Counted from the stretch's first letter, positions 53,972 to 63,715 are shown. The stretch: 64,000 nucleotides of DNA from Clostridia bacterium (GCA_009929735.1 RZZU01000005.1:41780-105779); one strand, 5' to 3'. Numbers and translations: made by a program. Notes: generated by a model not told the origin, from the letters alone.

Positions 53972-54544
53972 ATGAATCAGATACTGATTATTGCAGGAAA
54001 GGAGACCGAAAAAGAAAATTTAGTCGGCCTTTTGGATTGCTATTCCGACTGCCAAATTCTGTATGCTTCCAATAGCAAACAGGCAAAGGAATTAATCGCA
54101 TGTGAATCCCCTTCCCTCATTATTATAAATGCTCCTCTCCCAAGTGAATCGGCACAAGATTTGGCAATTTTTATGACGCAAAGAACGGAAGCAGCTGTTG
54201 TTTTATTATTGCCGGATTCCTATAGGAATATAAAGGAATACGACGGTGAGGATTTGGGAATTCTATTATTGTATAAACCCTTTAAACGATCTGAATTTGA
54301 GCGTGTGGTGAAATTTGCAATTGCCTTTGAAAACCGTATTGCGAAAATACAGGAGAAAAATAAGAAACTGCAAAAGCAGCTTTCGGAAGTTCGTACCGTA
54401 CACCGTGCGAAATGCCTTTTGATTCAGCATTTGAATATGACTGAACCCCAGGCTCATCGCTATATTGAAAAATACGCTATGGATTGCAGGAAAAGTAAAC
54501 TTGAGGTTGCAAACAGTATTTTGCAATCCTATCACGAAATTTAA
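53972..54544 (+). CDS. ANTAR domain response-regulator-like protein
   Basis: A 190-residue protein. The N-terminal receiver-like domain keeps the fold pattern, but Asn53 (IIINAPLP) replaces the phosphoacceptor Asp. A coiled-coil linker (residues about 115-140) precedes the C-terminal ANTAR RNA-binding domain (RAKCLLIQHLNMTEPQAHRYIEKYAM). ANTAR proteins prevent termination by binding paired hexaloop hairpins. No kinase or obvious target leader adjoins it. AAAGGAGGAG precedes the ATG. A terminator follows. Confidence 0.85.
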   Translation: MNQILIIAGKETEKENLVGLLDCYSDCQILYASNSKQAKELIACESPSLIIINAPLPSESAQDLAIFMTQRTEAAVVLLLPDSYRNIKEYDGEDLGILLLYKPFKRSEFERVVKFAIAFENRIAKIQEKNKKLQKQLSEVRTVHRAKCLLIQHLNMTEPQAHRYIEKYAMDCRKSKLEVANSILQSYHEI

Positions 54545-54608
54545 AGAACTGGGGCGTTTTTCTGCGTTGCAAATACTGAATAAAAAGAAGGGCTGTTCAA
54601 CAGTCTGA

Positions 54609-54635
54609 AGCGTGTCAAATTGGCACGCTTTTTTT
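54609..54635 (+). terminator. Intrinsic terminator of the ANTAR gene
   Basis: AGCGTG and CACGCT form the stem and are followed by seven T. Confidence 0.8.
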
Positions 54636-55212
54636 CGTGGGCACATGAAATGTTCTACGTACCCTAAAATACTGCTTGATGTATCGTGGCTTCACAGCTT
54701 CATGCTCAGGTATTTCTTTTTGAAAGCACAAGCATTTTCTAAAATTATATTTTAACCATCTAGCCGTTGATCGCCAATTGGCTTTCAGATCAGGCTCATT
54801 CTTGAGATTCACTTCTTTTAGATGCCCTTATTCCTGTAATGTTTTGCTCCCCATTGTGTTGCGGCTAGATGACGCAGTCTGGCACATTCAAGCATCAAAG
54901 CCTCCCGCCTTGCATCTGCGTTGACCTCTCTAAGGTGATGTCGGTACAACTTTCAGTCCTGTAATTCATGTATGTCAGGGGTTCTTCGATACCATATTTG
55001 CCCTTTCTGAATACCACGGAAAATTGCGTTTTGAAAGGTTTTTCAGCTTTCGATGTGTTCATAAGCTCTCATATTAAGGTTTCTGCGCTACCCCCATCCC
55101 CATAAGCTCAATCCTCAGTAAATAACCAAATTATCTTTTTTCTTCAACCAAATTCCGAGCAAAAAAAAATTGACCTTAAAGACCAAAAAGCCTTTAAAAT
55201 CAATATTTTTCA
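54636..55212. other. Gene-free region, perhaps decayed coding DNA on the minus strand
   Basis: On the minus strand a frame around 54830-54980 reads RHHLREVNADARREALMLEC and continues ARLRHLAATQWGAKHYR before stops. It is helical and basic, with no homologue I can name. Surrounding frames are broken. There is no promoter, ribosome site or repeat that would define a current gene. Confidence 0.4.
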
Positions 55213-55285
55213 AGCTGATAACGGGATTCGAACCCGTGACCTCCGCCTTACCAAGGCGACGCTCTACCGACTGAGCCATATCAGC
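55213..55285 (-). tRNA. tRNA-Thr (GGT anticodon)
   Basis: A complete cloverleaf. The acceptor GCTGATA pairs with TATCAGC. The D arm is GCTC...GAGC, and the anticodon stem TCGCC/GGCGG closes the loop TTGGTAA with anticodon GGT. The T loop is TTCGAAT. No CCA is encoded. It follows sigH on the same strand. Confidence 0.95.
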
Positions 55286-55325
55286 ATAGGCACGAAAAAA
55301 ATATTTCGTCAGCCTGTTTATAATA

Positions 55326-56030
55326 TCACATTGTTTTTGATTCGTCAAGATTATTTTGTTCTAAAAATCGTTCAAGTTTCTTCTTCACACGCTGTAAGGC
55401 GTTATCAATAGATTTTTCATTCTTTTTCAAGCTTTTTGCAATCTCAAAATAGCTTCTGCCCTGCAAATAAAGGTCAAGCACTTTGGTTTCAAAACCGCTT
55501 AGATTTTTTACCATCTGGGTTTCAATATAGTCCTTGTTTTCCTGTCCAATAAATAATGCCTCAGGGTTTAGCAGTTCCCCCTCTTGCAGTAAATCAATGT
55601 ATGTCTGCTCTGAATCGTCGTCAAAGATTGGTTTGTTCAAAGAAATATATGAATTCAATGGCTGATGCTTATGCCTGGTTGCTGCCTTAATCGCAGTAAT
55701 CATCTGCCGATTCACGCATAACTCGGCAAATCCACAAAAAGATGCATTACGCTCCAAATTATAATCACGAACAGCCTTATATAAACCAATCATCCCTTCT
55801 TGGATGATGTCCTCGCTGTCTGCTCCAATTAAAAAATAGGCTCTGGACCTCGCCTTCACAAGCGGCTTATATTTGTCCATCAAATGCTCCTCTGCCTGTG
55901 TATTACCTTGCTGTGACATCGAAACCAGTTCCTCATCCTTATAAGCCGCAAAACTTTTTTTATTTGGCTCTGCGGCCTTAATCGCCCCTTTTGGTTCCTC
56001 TATTTTTTTCTCCTCAATGCTTCTATCCAT
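55326..56030 (-). CDS. sigH: RNA polymerase sigma-H (sporulation) factor
   Basis: A 234-residue sigma-70 family protein of the Spo0H type. Region 2 carries KARSRAYFLIGADSEDIIQEGMIGLYKAVRDYN and region 4 FETKVLDLYLQGRSYFEIAKSLKKNEKSIDNALQRVKKKL. It starts transition-state and early sporulation genes. A charged N-terminal extension of about 35 residues is longer than in Bacillus. It overlaps the YacP gene by 31 bases, as part of the cysE-to-sigH block. Confidence 0.93.
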   Translation of the reverse strand: MDRSIEEKKIEEPKGAIKAAEPNKKSFAAYKDEELVSMSQQGNTQAEEHLMDKYKPLVKARSRAYFLIGADSEDIIQEGMIGLYKAVRDYNLERNASFCGFAELCVNRQMITAIKAATRHKHQPLNSYISLNKPIFDDDSEQTYIDLLQEGELLNPEALFIGQENKDYIETQMVKNLSGFETKVLDLYLQGRSYFEIAKSLKKNEKSIDNALQRVKKKLERFLEQNNLDESKTM

Positions 56031-56518
56031 TCCAACGCCTCCCGGTCAAGATGATCTGCCAACAAATTATTTTTCGGCGGTCTGTTTTCAATAAATCGCT
56101 CTCTTAAAAAATCTGTTTCTGCCTGAATTTCTGATCTTAGCTCCTTCGCCGTCATTCTTGCTGCGCCCTGCCCATATATGATGAGTTGCTCAAGGCCATC
56201 CCCTGTTGCAACCCGAACCCTATAATGCTTGGGCATGGCAGTGACTACCCTTTCTATATAATGATCCGCTGTTTCAGCCTCTTTTGTATAAACAACAAAA
56301 ATATTATGATAAGGGTATACACTCCCAATATTTCCTTTTACTAAATACCCGTCAAAAACCAATATAATTGTGGTATCCTTTACACCTTTGTAGTTTGAGA
56401 GAATATCCATAAGCTTTTGCCTTGCGCTTTCTAAGCTTACATCCTGCACCAACTCTTTTAAATCATCCCAAGCATGAATAATATTGTATCCATCCACTAA
56501 TAAATATTCCTTTTGCAA
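56000..56518 (-). CDS. yacP: NYN domain RNA-processing protein YacP (Rae1-like)
   Basis: A 172-residue NYN (PIN-like) nuclease. Acidic active-site residues lie in LLVDGYNIIHAWDDL, ILVFDGY and ADHYIERVV, and RVRVATGDGLEQ. Bacillus YacP (Rae1) is a ribosome-associated endoribonuclease. The TTG at 56518 (MQKEYLLVDGYN) after GGGGGGAG is preferred to the longer frame to 56581, although its spacing is short. It lies between rlmB and sigH. Confidence 0.88.
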   Translation of the reverse strand: MQKEYLLVDGYNIIHAWDDLKELVQDVSLESARQKLMDILSNYKGVKDTTIILVFDGYLVKGNIGSVYPYHNIFVVYTKEAETADHYIERVVTAMPKHYRVRVATGDGLEQLIIYGQGAARMTAKELRSEIQAETDFLRERFIENRPPKNNLLADHLDREALEWIEALRRKK

Positions 56519-56659
56519 AAGCTCCCCCCCATTCTGTAATGTTATACACAATAGAGTAACATAATTTGTCGGATTTTGCAAAACTACAATTTCTATACTT
56601 TTTCAAGCCCGAAATTTTTTTGTTACGTTTCTTTCGGAGCGGATTGATCCTAAAATGCT

Positions 56660-57424
56660 TTACTCTTTACTGAATTTTCTCTGACGCACAACCTCATACA
56701 TCAAGAGCCCTGCCGCAACCGATGCATTTAATGAAGAAATCTGTCCATACATGGGAATAGACGCTGTAAAATCACAGTTTTGCATCACTAAACGACTTAC
56801 GCCTTCCCCTTCGCTGCCAATAACCAAAGCCAAAGGTCCCTTCATATTGGTATCAAAATGGTCTAACCCATTCATATCCGCACAGGCAATCCAAAGTCCC
56901 TCTTTTTTCAGCTTTTCCATGGTTTTTACAATATTTGTAACCCTAGCCACGGGCATATATTCAATCGCTCCTGCGGAAGTCTTGCCCACCGTTGCATTTA
57001 ACCCCACAGAACGACGCTTGGGAATAATTACCCCATGCACGCCTGCGCATTCTGCCGTACGCAAAATTGCCCCCAAATTATGGGGATCGGTAATGCCGTC
57101 CAATAAAAGAATAAAAGGATCTTCTTCTTTTTTACGGGCAATGGCTAAAATATCCTCAACCTCAACGTACTCGTGGGCAGATACCAATGCAATGATGCCT
57201 TGATGGTTTTTCGTCTGGGAAAGCTCATCCAATTTCTGACGGCTTACCTCCTGCATCACAACTCCTCTTTCCGATGCCATGGCAATAATACGTTTTATGG
57301 TTCCTTCTAAGTTTCCTTTGAGTACCAAAAGCTTTTCAATATCCCTGCCGCTTCTTAAAACCTCCAAAACGGCGTTTCTACCCTCTACCTGATTTTCATT
57401 TAATTCCCTTTGTGTTTTTTCCAC
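56660..57424 (-). CDS. rlmB: 23S rRNA (guanosine-2'-O)-methyltransferase RlmB
   Basis: A 254-residue SPOUT methylase. The N-terminal substrate-binding domain begins VEGRNAVLEVLRSGRD. Catalytic motifs are DPHNLGAILRTAECAG, LVIGSEGEGVSRLV and IPMYGQISSLNASVAAG. It modifies the 23S peptidyl-transferase loop G2251. The GTG at 57424 follows AGGAGG by seven bases, so the TTG at 57448 is rejected. The location after mrnC and cysS is the standard Firmicutes order. Confidence 0.94.
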   Translation of the reverse strand: MEKTQRELNENQVEGRNAVLEVLRSGRDIEKLLVLKGNLEGTIKRIIAMASERGVVMQEVSRQKLDELSQTKNHQGIIALVSAHEYVEVEDILAIARKKEEDPFILLLDGITDPHNLGAILRTAECAGVHGVIIPKRRSVGLNATVGKTSAGAIEYMPVARVTNIVKTMEKLKKEGLWIACADMNGLDHFDTNMKGPLALVIGSEGEGVSRLVMQNCDFTASIPMYGQISSLNASVAAGLLMYEVVRQRKFSKE

Positions 57425-57540
57425 AGAATAACCTCCTGTTTTTTCCAAATCAAATGCCTACCCTTTAGCATAAGCATTTCAAATATGTTATAGAAAGCCG
57501 AAGGAACAGGTTTCTCTCCCTCCTTCGGCTTTTTTCACTT

Positions 57541-57966
57541 CTATTTCTTTATTATATCCGCCATCCCTAAAGAAAACAAGCTGATTGCTCGCTGTTTTTC
57601 TCCGTTCAGGTATAAATATCCAAATAACGCTTCAAGCCCCGTAGCATGGCGATAATCCATCAAGTCTGCGTTTTTGGGTGTCGTGAAGGATTTTGCATTG
57701 CGACCACGTCGAAAAACCGCAGCTTCCTCCTCCGTCAATTCCTCTGCAATACGAAAATACATCTGCGCCTGTGCCTTGGCATTCACCAAATCCCTAGCCT
57801 TTTTATGCAAACGGTTCACTGGAGCATTTCCGTCCGTTAAAACCGTCAGACGTACAAACATTTCATATACAGCGTCCCCAATATAAGCAAGCCCAAGGGG
57901 AGAAAGCACTTTGGGATCAACCTCTCCTTGGCCGCCTAAAATCAAATTAAGCTCTTGTAAATCCAT
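57541..57966 (-). CDS. mrnC: Mini-ribonuclease III
   Basis: A 141-residue protein with only the RNase III catalytic domain and no double-stranded RNA-binding domain. The signature LGLAYIGDAVYEMFVR holds catalytic residues, and ATGLEALFGYLYLNG completes the site. In Bacillus it matures 23S rRNA. It starts two bases after the cysS stop, indicating coupling. Confidence 0.94.
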   Translation of the reverse strand: MDLQELNLILGGQGEVDPKVLSPLGLAYIGDAVYEMFVRLTVLTDGNAPVNRLHKKARDLVNAKAQAQMYFRIAEELTEEEAAVFRRGRNAKSFTTPKNADLMDYRHATGLEALFGYLYLNGEKQRAISLFSLGMADIIKK

Positions 57967-57968
57967 AC

Positions 57969-59381
57969 TTAACCCCTAAACCATTGTACACCCTGACGAG
58001 TATCCTTAATGGTGATTCCCATCGCCGCCAACTCATCTCTGATTGCATCGGCAGCAGCAAAGTCCTTTGCTTTTTTTGCCTCTGTTCTCTTTTCAATCAA
58101 GGCTTCAATTTTACTTGTATCTTCATCGGAAATCGTGCTCTCTGTAAGTTCAGCAACGCCCAATACGCCGCACAAATGATCCAGCATATCCTGAATTTTC
58201 AAAGCATACTCCCTAGAAACTTGTGCTTTTACTGCAATATTGCTGAAACGAACCAATTCATAAATCACAGAAATTGCATCAGCAGTATTAAAGTCGTCGT
58301 CCATTGCCGCTTCAAATTGTTCTTTGTATTTCATCAGCTCTTCAGTCTGCGTCTTTTCTTCATCGGTCATCCTGCCTTCAGGCGCATTTTGAATAAAGAA
58401 ATCAAGCTCTTTTCTGGCATTTTTAATTCTCTCTAAGCCGTTCTGGCAAGCCTGCATTAATTCTCGGCTAAAGTTGATGGGACTTCTATAATGCCCGTTT
58501 AAAATGAAGAAACGAATTACCTCATAAGGGAACTGTGCAGCAATATCTCTTACGGTAAAGAAGTTCCCCAAAGACTTAGACATTTTTTCATTATCCACAG
58601 TAATAAAGCCATTGTGCAGCCAATATTTCGCAAATTGGCAACCATTACAAGCTTCACTTTGTGCGATTTCATTTTCGTGATGGGGGAACACCAAATCCTC
58701 ACCGCCTGCATGAATATCAATGCTATCACCCAAATGATGCTTTGCCATAACGGAGCATTCAATATGCCAGCCTGGTCTGCCTTCACCCCAAGGAGAGGGC
58801 CAGCTGGGTTCCCCTTCTTTTTTCGGCTTCCAAAGTACGAAATCTGTGGGGTTTTTCTTGGCATCATCCACCGAAACACGTTCGCTGCCGCCGGCAATCA
58901 ATTCATCCAAATTTTTTCTGGACAGCTTCCCATAATCAGGGAATTTCTTTGTATCATAATATACCGTGCCATGATCCTCATAAGCAAAGCCTTTTTCAAT
59001 CAGCTCTTTTACCATCTGCACAATCAAATCCATTTCCTCTGTAACACGAGGATGCATGGTAGCCCGTCTTACATTCAGTCCGTCCGCATCATGGAACGCC
59101 TCTTGGATATATCTGTTGGAAATTTCCTGCATTGTGCTATTTTCTTTATTTGCACGGTTAATGATTTTATCATCCACGTCCGTAAAATTCTGTACATAGG
59201 TTACCTCGTAGCCCCTGTATTCCAAATAGCGTCTTACCGTGTCAAAAACAACGTAAGGACGTGCATTCCCGATATGAATGTAATCGTACACCGTAGGGCC
59301 GCAAACGTACATTTTTACTTTGCCTTCCTCCATGGGTACAAATTCTTCCTTTTGTCTGGTCAGCGTATTATAAACCTTCAT
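57969..59381 (-). CDS. cysS: Cysteinyl-tRNA synthetase
   Basis: A 470-residue class I synthetase. HIGH is present as HIGNARPYV, and KMSKS as KMSKSLGN. Zinc ligands are Cys in YVCGPTVYD, Cys in WHIECSVMA, and HAGGEDLVFPHHENE. It charges tRNA-Cys. The start is the ATG at 59381 (MKVYNTLTRQKEEF) behind AAAGGA, not the longer frame to 59462. It lies with cysE downstream of a T-box leader. Confidence 0.96.
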   Translation of the reverse strand: MKVYNTLTRQKEEFVPMEEGKVKMYVCGPTVYDYIHIGNARPYVVFDTVRRYLEYRGYEVTYVQNFTDVDDKIINRANKENSTMQEISNRYIQEAFHDADGLNVRRATMHPRVTEEMDLIVQMVKELIEKGFAYEDHGTVYYDTKKFPDYGKLSRKNLDELIAGGSERVSVDDAKKNPTDFVLWKPKKEGEPSWPSPWGEGRPGWHIECSVMAKHHLGDSIDIHAGGEDLVFPHHENEIAQSEACNGCQFAKYWLHNGFITVDNEKMSKSLGNFFTVRDIAAQFPYEVIRFFILNGHYRSPINFSRELMQACQNGLERIKNARKELDFFIQNAPEGRMTDEEKTQTEELMKYKEQFEAAMDDDFNTADAISVIYELVRFSNIAVKAQVSREYALKIQDMLDHLCGVLGVAELTESTISDEDTSKIEALIEKRTEAKKAKDFAAADAIRDELAAMGITIKDTRQGVQWFRG

Positions 59382-59594
59382 ACGATTCATCCTTTCTGCT
59401 TCAATAATTCTGAAAAAGTAAAAGCTTTTTTGCAATAAAAAATTTTTATTCAGCAAACCCAAAGCACAAATACTCCATTTGCCGTAATTTTCATGTATGA
59501 GGGGGAATTCTTTTGAAAACGAATCATTTCCCCTCTTGTAATTATATCATATATTCAAAAAAAATACTTATTTTTTCCAACCGTTTGCAAAGTT

Positions 59595-60158
59595 TTATAC
59601 GGCTCTTCTTTTACACCCCGTCAATTCTTCGGGTGCAACAGGGGTGATGCGGTTGCCGTCTTTTCTAACCACCATTACAGGAGAGCCAACCGCTGTAACA
59701 TTCTCGGGAATATCTTGAATGACAACGGAGCCGGCACCGATTTTTGAATTTTTCCCGATGGTGACAGGCCCCAAAACAATGGTCCCCGCACCAATCATTA
59801 CGTTATCCTCAACCGTTGGATGCCGCTTATTTTTATCCTTCCCTGTTCCGCCCAATGTTACCCCATGATACAGCATAACATTATCGCCAATTTCCGCTGT
59901 TTCTCCAATTACAATCCCCATACCATGATCAATGAAGAAATTTTTTCCGATGGTTGCGCCAGGGTGAATTTCAATCCCAGTAATAAAGCGTGAAAATTGG
60001 GAAATGAGCCTTGCCAGAAAATAAAAATGCTTTTTATAAAAATTGTGGGCAAACCTATGGTTAATAACAGCCCAAAAGCTTGGGTATAAAAATACTTCGA
60101 TGCTGCTTTTGATGGCAGGGTCTTTTTCCTTGATAACTCTAAATGCTTCTTTAAACAT
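59595..60158 (-). CDS. cysE: Serine O-acetyltransferase
   Basis: A 187-residue acetyltransferase starting cysteine synthesis (serine plus acetyl-CoA). It has a left-handed beta-helix domain with [19 protein letters not shown] and the signature [28 protein letters not shown]. This is the short form without the long N-terminal domain of enteric CysE. The ATG at 60158 follows AGGAGG; upstream in-frame codons up to 60263 are leader. Control by the Cys T-box upstream is expected. Confidence 0.95.
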   Translation of the reverse strand: MFKEAFRVIKEKDPAIKSSIEVFLYPSFWAVINHRFAHNFYKKHFYFLARLISQFSRFITGIEIHPGATIGKNFFIDHGMGIVIGETAEIGDNVMLYHGVTLGGTGKDKNKRHPTVEDNVMIGAGTIVLGPVTIGKNSKIGAGSVVIQDIPENVTAVGSPVMVVRKDGNRITPVAPEELTGCKRRAV

Positions 60159-60269
60159 AAAAATTCCTCCTATTTTCAACAATTCCTTACGAACAATTTG
60201 CATTCTTTCCTTCATAATACAGCCTTTTTCCCATTTGTCGCTGGGGGATTTCAACAAAAACAAGAACTA

Positions 60270-60572
60270 AAAAAGCTTCGTCCTTATACAAATAAAGACG
60301 AAGCTATATGATCTCCGCGGTTCCACTTTAATTAGATGGCCATCACCATCTCACTTTAGGACTGTAACGTTGTCACCGGATACAGACTACTAAAAATATT
60401 TTTCGCCTGTTCAGTTCAGGAACGCACTTCATCCTCACCAACCTATAAGCGACTCCCACCCAAGTATCTTAAGATGTTGACAGATAAAACCATGCTTTCA
60501 TGATTTCAAATCTCATCACCTTGCACCAAGGCCGCTATTCTCTGTTAGGCAAGAGTAGGATTACTCTTTTCC
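60270..60572 (-). promoter_or_regulatory. T-box leader, cysteine specific
   Basis: On the minus strand the conserved TGGAACCGCGG (60315-60325) is followed by a terminator hairpin (60274-60305) with TTTTTT. A Stem I-like region lies upstream. The candidate specifier is TGC (60424-60426) in GAAGTGCGTTC, a Cys codon that fits the downstream cysE and cysS. Uncharged tRNA-Cys would allow readthrough. Confidence 0.9.
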
Positions 60573-60588
60573 ATCATAACTTTTATTC

Positions 60589-61065
60589 TTATTTACTTTC
60601 TTCGATCAGGCAAACCGCCGAAGCAGCAATGCCCTCTCCTGCCCCTGTAAATCCTAAACCTTCCTCAGTTGTGGCTTTCACATTCACTTGATCCATTTCT
60701 ATTCCCAAAACAGACGCAATATTCTCACGCATTTTAGAAATATAAGGTGCCAATTTAGGTTTTTGAGCAATAATTGTTGCATCGATATTCATTATACAAT
60801 ATCCTTTTTGAGAAATCAAGTATAAAACTTTGGAAAGCAATGATAAACTGTCTGCATCTTTGTACTCCTGATTGGAATCCGGAAAATGCTTTCCGATATC
60901 GCCTAACGCTGCTGCACCTAATAGTGCATCCATAATCGCATGCAACAAAACATCAGCATCAGAGTGTCCCAAAAGCCCTTTATCATAGGTAACTTCAACA
61001 CCGCCAAGAATCAACTTACGACCACCAACCAATTTATGCACATCATATCCGGAGCCAATCCGCAT
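60589..61065 (-). CDS. ispF: 2-C-methyl-D-erythritol 2,4-cyclodiphosphate synthase
   Basis: A 158-residue MEP pathway enzyme. The N-terminal metal site is [39 protein letters not shown] follows, and the C-terminal signature is [17 protein letters not shown]. The start is the ATG at 61065 after AGAGGT. ispD is not seen upstream, which is unusual since they are often adjacent. The operon continues downstream beyond the T-box leader. Confidence 0.96.
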   Translation of the reverse strand: MRIGSGYDVHKLVGGRKLILGGVEVTYDKGLLGHSDADVLLHAIMDALLGAAALGDIGKHFPDSNQEYKDADSLSLLSKVLYLISQKGYCIMNIDATIIAQKPKLAPYISKMRENIASVLGIEMDQVNVKATTEEGLGFTGAGEGIAASAVCLIEESK

Positions 61066-61237
61066 ATTTTTTACCTCTCTTCCAAGATATGCATGGATAA
61101 AATAATTTCTCCTATCCAACGCAGTTTTCCACTTTTTTTCTATGCAACATACTATAACCTACCCGCCAATTTCTGTCAAGCAGATAAAAAGGTTCCTAAA
61201 ACAATGCGCTACGCAATGCCTTGAAAGATTTCCTCAA

Positions 61238-61870
61238 CTATCGAATAAAATTCGTCCGTTGTGATCGATCAACTTCAGGACGAGCAATGCCATGTTCTTT
61301 GCCGCACGCAATATTTTTCAACATCCACGCCATATTTGCACCGATATTGCGCATGGTTTGCAAGCCTTCCAAATCCTGCAAAACCTCCTCGGATGAATTT
61401 CCATGTACCATATTCCAATAGCTGGCGGCTACAATAGGCATCATGGAAATGGTAAAATACTTATTAATCACATCAAAAGATGCAGTAGTACCTGCTCGCC
61501 TTGCGGAAAGGACAGCTGCGCTTGGTTTAAAATGAAATGGATTTTTTTGCGCACTGACTGAACAGTAGAATGCCCTATCCAAAAAAGAAAGTAAACGCCC
61601 GCTAGGGTGCGCATAATATACAGGGGAGCCAAAAACAAATCCGTCAGCCTCCTGCGCCATTTCAACAAATTTATTTACATCATCATCATTAAAAATACAC
61701 TTTCCTTCTTGGCATTTGCCGCAGCCAATACAATCTCTGATCGGTTTTGCACCCAATTGAAAAATTTCGTATTCTATGCCTTGTTTTTCCAAAGCCTTCC
61801 CTACCTCTGTCAGTGCCGTAAAGGTACACCCCTTCAAATTTGAACTTCCGTTGACCATTAATACTTTCAT
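61238..61870 (-). CDS. Flavodoxin-fold NAD(P)H/FMN oxidoreductase with cysteine cluster
   Basis: A 210-residue flavodoxin-like protein. The N-terminal MVNGSSNLKGCTFTAL binds FMN phosphate, and GFVFGSPVYYAHPSGRLLSFLDR is typical of the NADPH-dependent FMN reductase/iron-sulfur flavoprotein group. The insert DCIGCGKCQEGKC is a compact four-cysteine motif that may hold a 4Fe-4S cluster, as in iron-sulfur flavoproteins of anaerobes. AAGGAGG precedes the ATG at 61870. It is monocistronic. The electron partners are unknown. Confidence 0.88.
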   Translation of the reverse strand: MKVLMVNGSSNLKGCTFTALTEVGKALEKQGIEYEIFQLGAKPIRDCIGCGKCQEGKCIFNDDDVNKFVEMAQEADGFVFGSPVYYAHPSGRLLSFLDRAFYCSVSAQKNPFHFKPSAAVLSARRAGTTASFDVINKYFTISMMPIVAASYWNMVHGNSSEEVLQDLEGLQTMRNIGANMAWMLKNIACGKEHGIARPEVDRSQRTNFIR

Positions 61871-63272
61871 GTTGCAATCCTCCTTATTCACCATTTTCAT
61901 ACGTTAAAATTCACACGAAAAATTAAAGTAGAACCCCTTATGTTTTGTCTTTTCGAATATTAGCAAATATCAGAAAAAAAATTACATATTGATTTCATCT
62001 TTTGCTGTTAAAAACATCATATCACTTAACCTTAACAAATTATATTTTATTTTTAAAAAAATTTTATATTCCCAGTTTTAAGCAACTTTTATGCTTACTG
62101 AAAAAAAGAACTCGAAATACATAGAATGATAAATGCAAACTTGCAGAAAAAATTAATATTTGCTTTATTGTAAAATCAAATTGAACGAAAAAATGCATAG
62201 GCAATTTTCTGTGTTAAGTTTGAATCACCACACACCAAACTGCTCTGTGGATGTATCTGTAGGTTCTACTGATAAAAGTTCTAAATGCAAGCTTTCTTCG
62301 TTTGAATGTTGTCTCGACAACTCCAGTCTACACGATGGTTTCCATTATGGGCTATTCTTTTACCCTGTTAGTTTTGCGCACTTCATCTTACAAACTATCC
62401 TACATAAATATCATTCACATAATAAATTTACATTAAATTCATTGATTGTTTGCATATTTTTACAAGTGATCTCTGATATGATTAATAAAAAAATATATCG
62501 TTTTACATTACACTGATAGTTTTTCAACGCATATAGACTAAACTCCCTTTGCAAGAGTTAGTCTATACAACAAGGAAACCATCCTCTTATGTCCCTTTAT
62601 GGCAATGGAGGCCCCTCTTTTACAGCAAAAACAACCAGGCTGACTTTCATTTTCAAGTGACTATAAAGATAAATGGCTTATCCCATTTTTCCGTCCTGAC
62701 TTCTTTACCCTTGTTTGCACTACAAAATTCATGAATTGTAAATCAAGGCTTGATAAATGCACTGTGCTTAATCCTGCACTCACAGCCTCTCTGTTGATTC
62801 TTTATATGCACATATTTCATGACTTCGCAGGCTAAAAAAAATGAATACAACGATATAGAGAATGTTGAAGTGACTTTCCCACTTCTTGAAGATTTTCGCA
62901 TGAAAGTTTGCAATAGATATGCTATATTTCCAGCCAAGTGAGGCTAATATACAAGCAAAACGTGCAGTAATTGTAATATAAACAAATGGTATCATCGCCA
63001 CAATTCTATACCACCCACTCTCTGCGGTCCACAATTTTAACTAATGAAGCATATTATTCTTGGGCTTCAAAACTCTAAAAAAGATGTTGTTGCAACACAC
63101 GCTGACCAACGTCCTGGTGACGACATCATCAATCGAACCGAAGGCTCTTGCAGTTTTCAAAAGAAGTTATAGAAAATGAAACAAATGTGCAATATTGCCT
63201 TGCTTGATTTATGTATTTAAAAATGATAAAAAATCCATGACCAAGTTGTTAATCATAACATCAGCTTTAAAT
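61871..63272. other. 1.4-kb region without recognisable genes
   Basis: Several short frames of up to 118 codons occur on both strands, but they lack ribosome sites, family likeness and neighbour support. A strong hairpin lies at 62532-62567. The region separates the cysE-flavodoxin block from the rrn/tRNA cluster and could hold decayed genes or an unannotated RNA. Confidence 0.5.
62532..62567. repeat. Hairpin in the gene-free region
   Basis: TATAGACTAAACTC pairs with GAGTTAGTCTATA (13 of 14 positions) across a nine-base loop. It has no T run, so it is not a plain terminator. Confidence 0.55.
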
Positions 63273-63310
63273 AAAAGGAAGCATTCCAAACAGTGGAAAT
63301 GCTTCCTTTT
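63273..63310. terminator. Bidirectional terminator hairpin
   Basis: AAAAGGAAGCATT pairs with AATGCTTCCTTTT over a short CC/GG-closed loop. A second terminator-like GC-rich stretch (63364-63395) ends the tRNA transcript nearer the cluster. Confidence 0.75.
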
Positions 63311-63437
63311 ATTTTCAAAATTTCTTTTATAGACCTTGATTTCTGATTGAAAAAAAAATAAAAAAAGACAGCCAGCAGCTGCCAATTTCTTTTTTTATTT
63401 TATTCAATTTTTTCTATAAATAACAAGACATAAAAAA

Positions 63438-63511
63438 TAGCGGAGGAGGGATTTGAACCCCCGACACTGCGGGTATGAACCGCATGCTCTAGCCAACTGA
63501 GCTACTCCGCC
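63438..63511 (-). tRNA. tRNA-Met (CAT, elongator)
   Basis: The acceptor GGCGGAG pairs with CTCCGCT. The anticodon stem TGCGG/CCGCA closes the loop TTCATAC with anticodon CAT. The body resembles elongator tRNA-Met, not the initiator type. Confidence 0.93.
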
Positions 63512-63545
63512 AAATTAATCTAACTTTTTTTCGTTGCAAAAAAAA

Positions 63546-63618
63546 TGGGAGTTACAGGGCTCGAACCTGTGACCCTCTGCTTGTAAGGCAGATGCTCTCC
63601 CAGCTGAGCTAAACTCCC
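63546..63618 (-). tRNA. tRNA-Val (TAC anticodon)
   Basis: The acceptor GGGAGTT pairs with AACTCCC. The anticodon stem TCTGC/GCAGA closes the loop CTTACAA with anticodon TAC. T loop TTCGAGC. Confidence 0.95.
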
Positions 63619-63622
63619 AAAA

Positions 63623-63696
<74 letters not shown>

Positions 63697-63715
63697 ATAT
63701 TAAATTTTTAAAGAA

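Noticed and set aside
55115..55348. 77-codon frame on the minus strand with MAQSVERRLGKAEVTGSNPV
   Set aside because: This is the well-known spurious translation of a tRNA gene; it lies across tRNA-Thr.
62160..62516. 118-codon plus-strand frame
   Set aside because: Composition is unlike the neighbours (rich in H, S, C and F), with no ribosome site and no recognisable domain.
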